Positions 17,611 to 23,713 of a stretch of DNA of 28,693 bases are shown here, piece after piece; position 1 is the stretch's first letter; the number at the start of each line of letters is the position of its first letter. The position numbers and the translations under genes are program-made. A model generated the notes under the pieces. It saw only the letters and a program-made list of their open reading frames with translations. It searched no databases and was not told where the DNA came from. Source of the DNA: CALFCX01 sp964603025 (GTDB lineage: Bacteria; Margulisbacteria; WOR-1; JAKLHX01); the NCBI GenBank assembly GCA_964603025.1, contig CAZRTO010000010.1, forward strand, positions 1 through 28,693, given 5' to 3'.

Positions 17611-18495
17611 TAAGCGGAGGCGGCGCTTTAGATCGGCGGTTTTTTTCTCGTCAATTATCCAATAACCGTAAAACTCCCCCTGGCCGAAGTCGCCCGGGAG
17701 CGTGTACTCCCCTATGTCGCGCGTTCCGACCGTCCTGGCAAGATTGGCGGTCTTTAACAGCTGCCATAGATCCATATCGGATCTCACTGAGCCGGAGACC
17801 GCGCGCAGACACAAAGGCATTCTTGCTATCGCCACGGGACTGGCCAGTTTTGAGGACAGAGCCTTGATAAAATTCTTCTGTCTGTTGACTCGCGAGATAT
17901 CGGCCATTGCCCCTCCGCGGTACCTCACATAACCCTCGGCCTGCTTTCCCGACAGCTTCTGTTTGCCTCTTTGCAGGTTTATGTTCAACCCGGCGGGGAT
18001 ATCCACATGGTGCATATCCTCTTCGACATATATCTTTATTCCCCCCAGACTGTCAACGATAGAAATAAGCCCGTCAAGATCGATTGAGATAAAGTGATCT
18101 ACGTTCACTCCGAGCATTTTCGAGACTGTGGTTGCCGCAAGGTCTTTACCGCCAAAGCCGTAAGCGGCATTGACCTTGTGCCAGCCGTGTCCGGGTATCT
18201 CGACAAGGGAATCCCTCGGAATGCTGATAAGGTCGATCTTTTTTGAGAACGGTTGAATCCTGGCAAGGATAAGAGTGTCCGCCCTACCTCTAGCGAGCCT
18301 TCTGCTGTGCTCATCATAATCGTGATCTACTCCCATGATGAGCATATTGAACGACCTATCCGGAACAAGCACGGCAAGACACGAGGGCAGCCTCTTTGGC
18401 ATGAATATGAAGATCCATACATAAACCAACAGCAGAAAGTATACGAATAAGGCAATTATTCTGAGCCAATCCGGACGTCTCATCTTTTTCGCCAT
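17608..18495 (-). CDS. LytR-CpsA-Psr (LCP) family protein
   Basis: 295 residues. A single membrane anchor (about residues 11-32) is followed by the extracytoplasmic LCP domain from FNMLIMGVDHD (49 on). Characteristic residues are present: GRADT (70-74) with phosphate-binding Arg71, IPRDS (92-96), HKVNAAYG, and ISRVNRQ (200-206) with the paired arginines, after an Asp199. Family members transfer undecaprenyl-linked polymers to peptidoglycan or other envelope acceptors. In a probable diderm the acceptor is less certain than in Gram-positives, so the substrate is open. Other polysaccharide-active proteins (deacetylase-glycosidase, NAGPA-type) lie within 7 kb. It has its own promoter directly upstream with a leaderless start. 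Confidence 0.93.
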   Translation of the reverse strand: MAKKMRRPDWLRIIALFVYFLLLVYVWIFIFMPKRLPSCLAVLVPDRSFNMLIMGVDHDYDEHSRRLARGRADTLILARIQPFSKKIDLISIPRDSLVEIPGHGWHKVNAAYGFGGKDLAATTVSKMLGVNVDHFISIDLDGLISIVDSLGGIKIYVEEDMHHVDIPAGLNINLQRGKQKLSGKQAEGYVRYRGGAMADISRVNRQKNFIKALSSKLASPVAIARMPLCLRAVSGSVRSDMDLWQLLKTANLARTVGTRDIGEYTLPGDFGQGEFYGYWIIDEKKTADLKRRLRL

Positions 18496-18502
18496 GATAC
18501 CA

Positions 18503-18531
18503 ATGATATTTCAAAACATCCCGCCGTTCAA
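18503..18531 (-). promoter_or_regulatory. Sigma-70-type promoter giving a leaderless LCP mRNA
   Basis: On the minus strand: TTGAAC (18526-18531), exactly 17 bases, TATCAT (18503-18508), then seven bases and the ATG at 18495. No Shine-Dalgarno fits in the seven bases (TGGTATC). This is the best two-box promoter among the leaderless candidates here. Confidence 0.65.
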
Positions 18532-18603
18532 GCGGCCTGTCCGGGGTGCCGCAGACGGACACATGTAGGATTTTTCGGCACCCCGGCAGGCTTTTCAGGC
18601 CGC
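18532..18603 (-). terminator. Long hairpin after ssb that includes its stop codon
   Basis: An 11-bp perfect stem (18541-18551 with 18576-18586) is extended by GCCTG (18535-18539) pairing with CAGGC (18587-18591) across one bulged base; the loop is 24 bases. An alternative outer arm pairs 18532-18539 with 18596-18603, which contains the ssb stop codon. On the minus strand no T-run follows, so it is not a textbook intrinsic terminator; it may terminate, protect the ssb 3' end, or insulate the LCP promoter that begins at its edge. Confidence 0.5.
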
Positions 18604-18984
18604 CATTACCAGATCGTCTTCTTTTTCTTCCGCGTTTTCCCCGGTATTTCCGGCGTTCTTATAGAATCCCTTGTCAAGCATAAGCATATTGTCAACAAGT
18701 ACTTCTGTCGACTGCTTCTTTTGCCCGTTGCTCTCGAAGGATTTGAACTGCATCTTGCCTTCTATAGCCACCAGGCTGCCTTTTTTGAGATATTCTCCGC
18801 AAATTCCGGCCAGCCCCCTCCACGCCACGCAATTGAAATAGTTCACTCCCGCATCGCCGTTCTTTCTCTTGATCTCATTCACTGCTACCGTGAATTTGGC
18901 CAAAGGTACTTGTTCCTTGGTATAGCGCACCTCCGGATCTTTTGTCAGCCTCCCTGTCAGGATAACCCTGTTAAGACCTGCCAC
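18595..18984 (-). CDS. ssb: Single-stranded DNA-binding protein
   Basis: 129 residues from GTG at 18984. The OB-fold is typical: LNRVILTGRLTKDPEVRYT, FTVAVNE, NYFNCVAWRGLAG, GSLVAIEGKMQ. It coats single-stranded DNA in replication and repair. The start is fixed by an almost perfect anti-16S sequence, AAAGGAGGTGAT (18989-19000), eight bases before the GTG; frames extending farther upstream lack such a site. The tail is short and acidic (GENAEEKEDD) but ends LVMAA instead of the usual DDDIPF-type tip that docks partner proteins. It stands alone, not beside rpsF/rpsR as in many bacteria. A weak GATAAT at 19016-19021 could be its -10. Confidence 0.93.
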   Translation of the reverse strand: MAGLNRVILTGRLTKDPEVRYTKEQVPLAKFTVAVNEIKRKNGDAGVNYFNCVAWRGLAGICGEYLKKGSLVAIEGKMQFKSFESNGQKKQSTEVLVDNMLMLDKGFYKNAGNTGENAEEKEDDLVMAA

Positions 18985-18988
18985 CAGT

Positions 18989-19000
18989 ATCACCTCCTTT
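18989..19000 (-). promoter_or_regulatory. Strong Shine-Dalgarno that decides the ssb GTG start
   Basis: The minus strand reads AAAGGAGGTGAT, near-complete complementarity to the 16S 3' end, with eight bases between GGAGG and the GTG. It contrasts with the leaderless starts of neighbouring genes and suggests ssb is translated strongly. Confidence 0.85.
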
Positions 19001-19033
19001 GCCGTATTTACAGCAATTATCCCGCCATAAGAA

Positions 19034-19068
19034 GAATGACGCATGACGGATGACGGATGATGGATGAC
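19034..19068. repeat. Five tandem GGATGAC-type heptamers
   Basis: Units in order: GAATGAC, GCATGAC, GGATGAC, GGATGAT, GGATGAC. A short inverted piece (CTTCATCC at 19081-19088) follows and can fold back on the last unit. The array lies between the divergent ssb and deacetylase-glycosidase genes. The same heptamer forms the arms of the 2536-2608 hairpin. Confidence 0.7.
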
Positions 19069-19099
19069 GAAGGAGTGGGGCTTCATCCGATCCCCTTCC

Positions 19100-19108
19100 T
19101 GCTATAAT
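19100..19108 (+). promoter_or_regulatory. Extended -10 giving a leaderless mRNA for the deacetylase-glycosidase gene
   Basis: TGC-TATAAT at 19100-19108; the ATG at 19116 begins seven bases later, at the expected transcription start. No ribosome binding site and no clear -35. An in-frame TTG at 19113 directly precedes the ATG. Confidence 0.55.
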
Positions 19109-19115
19109 AGCCTTG

Positions 19116-21146
19116 ATGCGAAAATTCCCCATACTGATCATTGCCGTCATAGGAGTGTCCCTATGCCTTTCATCGTGCACAAGCACTCCTTCAAGATATC
19201 CGGACATCTATAACGAGCTGGGCAAGGTCCTTGTGGCCGAGTACCACAGGATCGAAGACAAGAACGGCGCCTGGATAAGGACCCCGGATGATTTCAGGAA
19301 AGACCTGCAAAGATTTTACGATCTTGGATTTCGGCTCGTAAGCGTAAAAGAGCTGTTCAACGAAGCCCATATTGACATTCCTGCGGGAAAAAAACCGCTG
19401 GTGATCACTTTCGATGACGGCCATCCGTCTCAGTTCAGATGGCTTATCGTTGACGGCTCGACAGTCGAGGGAAAAGACGGCTTTCCAAAAGTTGATCCGC
19501 AGTGTGCGGTAGGCATACTGGATGAATTCCAAAAAAAACATCCGGATTTTGGCAGTTCAGCGACCTTTTTTCTCAATAATATCGCTTTCCACCAGAGCGA
19601 ATGCCCGTCTCTTTGGAAAGAAAAGCTGCGCTACCTGGTAAAGACCGGACGGGAAATAGGCAATCACACTTATAACCACGACAACCTGGCGGAATTGGAT
19701 TACGCAGGGATAAAAAGAACTCTGGCGCTGCAGCAGGCAAGGATCGAAGAGGCCGTGCCCGGATATATGGCTTCGTCGGTAGCGCTTCCGTTCGGCATTC
19801 TCCCCAAAAAAGGCAAATGGCTGCTGCAAAAAGGAGAGTATAACGGGAAAGCTTACGATTACAAAGTAGCCTTCCTTGTGGGATCAGAACCAACCCTGCC
19901 GCCATATCACAAGGATTTTGATCCGGCGCTTGTCCAGAGAGTGCAAGCCGACGACCCTGGGATAGACAGATGGCTTGAACACATGAAGAATAACCCTGCC
20001 GAATATTTTACAAGCGACGGGGATCCCAATAGTATCTCCCTTCAGGAAAAAGACCTCCATCTGTTGGACAGGACAGCTTTAAAGCCCGGCACCAGGGTCA
20101 GGGTTTGCTCAGGAGAAGCTATACTGCGCACGATCAGGACAGAATCCAGAAAGAGCAGGACAAAACGCATCAGGAGCGCGGGCAAAGGAGTATATTACAC
20201 TTTCCACAGCGCGGGAATACCGTCGAGAATAGACAGTGTTATAGAAAATTTCAAGAGGACCGGACTGGATACCCTGGTTGTGGATATCAAGGATATAGAA
20301 GGCTGGGTCGGGGTCAGCCTGGAAGCCAGGACTGCGCGCGAGAACGGGGCCATGAGCAGGATATTCGTAAAGGACTTCAAAAGCCTGGTGGAAAAGCTTC
20401 ATTCCGAAGACATTATTGTCTCGGCAAGGATATCTGTTTTCAAGGACCGTTTCATGGCAAGGAACAGGAGCGATCTGGTACTCAGGAATTCGGACGGTTC
20501 TGTTTACACCGAGAACGACGGGATAAACTGGGTGGACCCTTTTTCCAAAGAAGTATGGGATTACAATATAGAACTTGCGGAAGCGGCGGCAAAATGCGGA
20601 GTTGACGAGATACAGTTCGATTATATAAGATTCCCTGAAAAAGGAAGGCCCGACAACATCCGCATCCCGCCCCGCAAGTCAAAATATGATGCTATAGAAG
20701 GTTTTTTAAAACACGCTTCCTGCAGGCTCGAAAAATATAACGTGTCGATATCCGTGGACGTGTTCGGCGTTATGAGCTGGCTCAAGGACCGCGATATAGA
20801 GATAATCGGGCAAAGAGTGTGGAAAATGGCCGGTTACGTTGACGCGGTCTGCCCCATGCTGTATCCCTCTCATTTTGACAGCGGGTTTGACGGGCATCCC
20901 GACCCGGCAAATGACCCGTATCTTTTCATCAAGCGCGGGACGGAAAAAACGGCAAAACTCATAAGCGGGTCAGGCGCAAAGCTGGTCCCATGGATACAAG
21001 GTTTTTCATGGCGGGTCAGGGATTTCAAAGAAGATTATATCCTGGAACAATTGCGGGCCCTCAAAGACTGCGGGATAGACGATTTTCTTGTCTGGAACGC
21101 GGGAAACAACTACACCGTAACGTACGGGGCTTTATCTAGTCAATGA
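19116..21146 (+). CDS. Lipoprotein fusing polysaccharide deacetylase to a DUF4015-type glycoside hydrolase domain
   Basis: 676 residues. Residues 1-21 are a lipoprotein signal (core LIIAVIGVSLCL, lipobox LSSC, Cys21). The first domain (about 37-270) is a CE4-type deacetylase: ITFDDGH (97-103) with Asp100/Asp101, and the zinc histidines in NHTYNH (184 and 188). After a linker with basic stretch (340-355), residues about 358-676 match the DUF4015 TIM-barrel pattern: GIPSRIDSVIENFKRTGLD, VVDIKD, NWVDPFSKEVWDYN, DEIQFDYIRFP, CPMLYPSHF. The layout parallels PgaB and PelA, where a deacetylase and a glycosidase act in tandem on an exported polysaccharide, but the hydrolase family differs. Predicted to modify and trim an envelope or extracellular glycan from a membrane anchor. 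The 3' end overlaps convergent hisG by 11 bases. Confidence 0.88.
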   Translation: MRKFPILIIAVIGVSLCLSSCTSTPSRYPDIYNELGKVLVAEYHRIEDKNGAWIRTPDDFRKDLQRFYDLGFRLVSVKELFNEAHIDIPAGKKPLVITFDDGHPSQFRWLIVDGSTVEGKDGFPKVDPQCAVGILDEFQKKHPDFGSSATFFLNNIAFHQSECPSLWKEKLRYLVKTGREIGNHTYNHDNLAELDYAGIKRTLALQQARIEEAVPGYMASSVALPFGILPKKGKWLLQKGEYNGKAYDYKVAFLVGSEPTLPPYHKDFDPALVQRVQADDPGIDRWLEHMKNNPAEYFTSDGDPNSISLQEKDLHLLDRTALKPGTRVRVCSGEAILRTIRTESRKSRTKRIRSAGKGVYYTFHSAGIPSRIDSVIENFKRTGLDTLVVDIKDIEGWVGVSLEARTARENGAMSRIFVKDFKSLVEKLHSEDIIVSARISVFKDRFMARNRSDLVLRNSDGSVYTENDGINWVDPFSKEVWDYNIELAEAAAKCGVDEIQFDYIRFPEKGRPDNIRIPPRKSKYDAIEGFLKHASCRLEKYNVSISVDVFGVMSWLKDRDIEIIGQRVWKMAGYVDAVCPMLYPSHFDSGFDGHPDPANDPYLFIKRGTEKTAKLISGSGAKLVPWIQGFSWRVRDFKEDYILEQLRALKDCGIDDFLVWNAGNNYTVTYGALSSQ

Positions 21147-22011
21147 CCTTGTTCAACGGATATTCCACGATCCCCTGAGCGCCTGCGGATTTAAGTTCCG
21201 GGATCATATCTCTGACAGTTCTTTCCTCTATTATGGTGTCCACGTCCACCCAGTCCGGATCGGAAAGCTGCGATACGGTCGGTTTCTTTAGCGCCGGAAG
21301 GCATTTAATGACCGCGGAAAGGTCCTTCTTTTGGACGTTCATTTTGAGTCCCACCATTGTCTGCGCCTTGAGCGCGCCTTCCAAAAGCAGCAGAATATTG
21401 GCTATTTTTTTGCTTTTCCAAGTGTCAGCGGCCGCTGTTTCGTTTGCAATGAAAATGGTGTTGGATTCAAGAACGGTATCGAGTATCTCGAGGTTATTTG
21501 CTCTGAGAGAATTCCCCGTCTCTGTGAGTTCGATTATCGCGTCCGCCAGGTCGGGGCATTTGGCCTCTGTCGCACCCCAGGAAAATTCCACCACAGCGTT
21601 GACGCCGTTCTTTCTGAAATACTTTTTTGAGGTCTCGACCAGTTCGGTCGCGACCCTTTTGCCCTCAAGGTCTTTGACGCTCCTGATAGCCGATCCTTTT
21701 GGGGCGGCAAGCACCCAGCGGACCTTTCTTAAGCCCTGCTTGGCATATACCAGGTCCTTTATCGTTTTTACCTTGCATCCGCTCTCGACCATCCAGTCGG
21801 TGCCGGTCAGCCCGCAGTCAAGAACGCCGCTTTCGACATATCTGGACATCTCCTGCGCGCGGATCAGCATCACTTCGATCTCGTCATCGTTGATGGTGGG
21901 GAAATACGACCTCGATGATACCCTGATCTTATATCCCGCCTTTTCAAAAAGCTCAAAAGTAGAGTCTTGAAGGCTGCCCTTAGGTATCCCGAGTTTAAGT
22001 TTGTCTGACAT
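21136..22011 (-). CDS. hisG: ATP phosphoribosyltransferase, long form
   Basis: 291 residues, first enzyme of histidine synthesis: ATP plus PRPP to phosphoribosyl-ATP. The start LKLGIPKGSLQ and the PRPP-type loop in DAIIELTETGNSLRANNL (about 168-185) mark the catalytic domains. About 80 C-terminal residues (VGLKMNVQKKDLSAVIKCLPALKKPTVSQL on) form the ACT-like regulatory domain of HisG-L, which binds histidine and removes the need for HisZ. No other his gene is near, so it is separated from the rest of the pathway. AAGGAGA six bases before the ATG and an extended -10 (TGA-TAGAAT) support the start. The stop lies inside the end of the convergent deacetylase-glycosidase gene. Confidence 0.96.
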   Translation of the reverse strand: MSDKLKLGIPKGSLQDSTFELFEKAGYKIRVSSRSYFPTINDDEIEVMLIRAQEMSRYVESGVLDCGLTGTDWMVESGCKVKTIKDLVYAKQGLRKVRWVLAAPKGSAIRSVKDLEGKRVATELVETSKKYFRKNGVNAVVEFSWGATEAKCPDLADAIIELTETGNSLRANNLEILDTVLESNTIFIANETAAADTWKSKKIANILLLLEGALKAQTMVGLKMNVQKKDLSAVIKCLPALKKPTVSQLSDPDWVDVDTIIEERTVRDMIPELKSAGAQGIVEYPLNKVID

Positions 22012-22038
22012 GGCATGTCTCCTTGGTTTTGTGTACTA

Positions 22039-22066
22039 ATTCTATCATATACGATAACGTAAACAA
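22039..22066 (-). promoter_or_regulatory. hisG promoter
   Basis: The minus strand shows TTGTTT (22061-22066), 16 bases, then TGA-TAGAAT (22039-22047, -10 at 22039-22044). The leader is about 20-25 bases with AAGGAGA (22018-22024). The -35 coincides with the T-run of the upstream gene's terminator. Confidence 0.5.
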
Positions 22067-22094
22067 AAACCCCTCCCCGTCAAGCAGGGAGGGG
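22061..22094 (-). terminator. Rho-independent terminator of the downstream lipoprotein-like gene
   Basis: On the minus strand an 8-bp GC-rich stem, CCCCTCCC with GGGAGGGG (22087-22094 and 22070-22077), a 9-base loop, then TTTTTGTTT. Canonical form and correctly placed 27 bases after the stop at 22122. Confidence 0.9.
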
Positions 22095-22121
22095 CTTAAA
22101 CCTGATCTTAGGACTTCTGTC

Positions 22122-23585
22122 TTATGGTCTATAGGCAAATGACGGATCTGATTTTATAGTTCCGGTATTCTCTACCAACTGTTCCTCAACAGCTGTGTAC
22201 CTTACCGCCATAGAACCGCCATTCTCCTCCACTTCGGGCGGGATACCAACACCCTCGGCCGGGAATTTTACCTGTATGGCCGTATGGGCAACTCCGCCTA
22301 GCTGTCTTGAAACCACCGAAGGAGAAACATAAAGCAGCCCGGCCATGCTTCTGCCATCTATAGGACGGCCGTTGGCGTTATCGCTGGCCCCGTTGTTCCT
22401 GTCGGTGTTGTAATACACTCTGCCGTCGGCCGGGATATCATTTTCAGCGACTCCGGCTATGTCGTATCCAAAACCGGTCGCTTGTTCCGGCTCCGCCGGC
22501 CCGCTTACAAAGGCCTGTTTTGCCTCTGGAGTCGCGCTGAGGTCGATCAACGGATATGGATTGTACATTATCGGATATGCTTCATTTGGATATCTATTAC
22601 CGTACATCATGCTCGGCACGCCATTCTGGTCGTTAGCCCAAGAATAGTGAGAAGCCGTAGATGTTCTGGGATCTAATATCCTTCCGGCGCCGCCGGCTAC
22701 CGCTGTAAGAGGGTCGCCGTTGGCATAGGTGAACAACATCAACTGCTTGTCAGGAGCGCTTCTCCTGTAAGCGATGCTCAGACCTGTCTGGTAGAACATT
22801 TCCAGGTCGTCATGCACATTGTTCCCGTTCGTATCGACAAAAGGAGCCGTTGTCGTCAGGTATTGGGCTAGATTGGCCCCGGAGTCCTGATTTATGGCCG
22901 ATCCCTTCACCAGTATATTCGGGAAAGTGACATAATCTCCCGGATAAAGCACTGTACTAGGATCAACATTTATTATGGCTACGGATTTGCTGGTCACGTC
23001 CGCAGGTTGAACAGGGGTATCGTTCACCCCCTGTAAACCGTAAGCTATATCTCCCTGATCTTCGGGTCTTATATTAGCTACCAATATATCATGATAGTTT
23101 GTCTCTCCAACAAAATTCTTGACTGTCCAATATCTGTTGGTATATCCGAGAGCAATGATACCCCCGTTAGTTCCACCTACGTTGATAGGCCCAACGTTGC
23201 CACCCGGATCGGTATCGTTGGCATCGCGCTGTCCCTCTTCAACGACCATTTTGAAGCTCTTTACCGCAAATCCTCCCTGAGGGTTAATAGGATCTGTCTC
23301 TCCTTCGCCTTCTCCCTCGGAAGGGACTACGGGATCGTCTCCCCCATTGTCATCAGTAACAGGGGGCACATACGGAGGCTGGCTCGGCGTTGTCTGAGCC
23401 GGGCATCCGGTCAGAAGCGTAAGAGGAGCAAGCGCTATCACTGCAACAGCGGTATCGATCTTTGTCGCTATATCCCACCTTCTGGCGCTCGCGTTTAATT
23501 TAGTTCTCTCTTCTCTTAAAGCGGCTATTTGCTGTTTGTATTGCTCTCTGCTTACCGGGTTTGTTGAGCCATTAATTTCCACCAT
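22122..23585 (-). CDS. Lipoprotein-like protein of unknown function, paralogue A (downstream)
   Basis: 487 residues from ATG 23585, chosen because AAAAGGAG lies seven bases upstream; a longer frame to 23612 has no such site. I do not recognise the family. Residues 1-42 are polar and helical (QIAALREERTKLNASARRW), then a hydrophobic stretch (43-60) ends in a lipobox-like LLTGC (Cys61), then a Pro/Gly/Glu-rich spacer (about 62-105, GEGEGE). The remainder is a beta-rich, aromatic domain. It is clearly paralogous to the gene just upstream: GYTNRYWTVKNFVGE, PADVTSKSVAIINVD, PGDYVTFPNILVKG, TGLSI, GRILDP and WANDQNGVP all have counterparts there at the same order and spacing. No catalytic motif is evident. 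A sigma-28-like promoter precedes it and a strong terminator follows. Confidence 0.85.
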   Translation of the reverse strand: MVEINGSTNPVSREQYKQQIAALREERTKLNASARRWDIATKIDTAVAVIALAPLTLLTGCPAQTTPSQPPYVPPVTDDNGGDDPVVPSEGEGEGETDPINPQGGFAVKSFKMVVEEGQRDANDTDPGGNVGPINVGGTNGGIIALGYTNRYWTVKNFVGETNYHDILVANIRPEDQGDIAYGLQGVNDTPVQPADVTSKSVAIINVDPSTVLYPGDYVTFPNILVKGSAINQDSGANLAQYLTTTAPFVDTNGNNVHDDLEMFYQTGLSIAYRRSAPDKQLMLFTYANGDPLTAVAGGAGRILDPRTSTASHYSWANDQNGVPSMMYGNRYPNEAYPIMYNPYPLIDLSATPEAKQAFVSGPAEPEQATGFGYDIAGVAENDIPADGRVYYNTDRNNGASDNANGRPIDGRSMAGLLYVSPSVVSRQLGGVAHTAIQVKFPAEGVGIPPEVEENGGSMAVRYTAVEEQLVENTGTIKSDPSFAYRP

Positions 23586-23686
23586 TTCTTTTCTCCTTTT
23601 TATTTTTTGCAAAATTTGCCTGGGACACCGGACCGATCTATTGACCTCCTTCCAAAAATTTATTTATTGCTTCCCCCTACATATAT

Positions 23687-23713
23687 ACATCGGCAGAATC
23701 TCCCCAAAATTTC
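23687..23713 (-). promoter_or_regulatory. Sigma-28/sigma-D-like promoter of lipoprotein-like gene A
   Basis: The minus strand reads GAAA (23710-23713), 15 bases, GCCGATGT (23687-23694), then TATATG. The -35 box overlaps the stop codon of the upstream paralogue. Of the three copies in the window this -10 is closest to the sigma-D consensus GCCGATAT. The resulting leader would be roughly 95 bases. Confidence 0.5.

Noticed and set aside
19034..19068. Heptamer array as a CRISPR
   Set aside because: Units are seven bases with no spacers and no cas genes nearby.
23450..23500. Twin-arginine signal in lipoprotein-like gene A (SARRW)
   Set aside because: The paralogue has VQRW at the same place and neither fits the S/T-R-R-x-F-L-K pattern.
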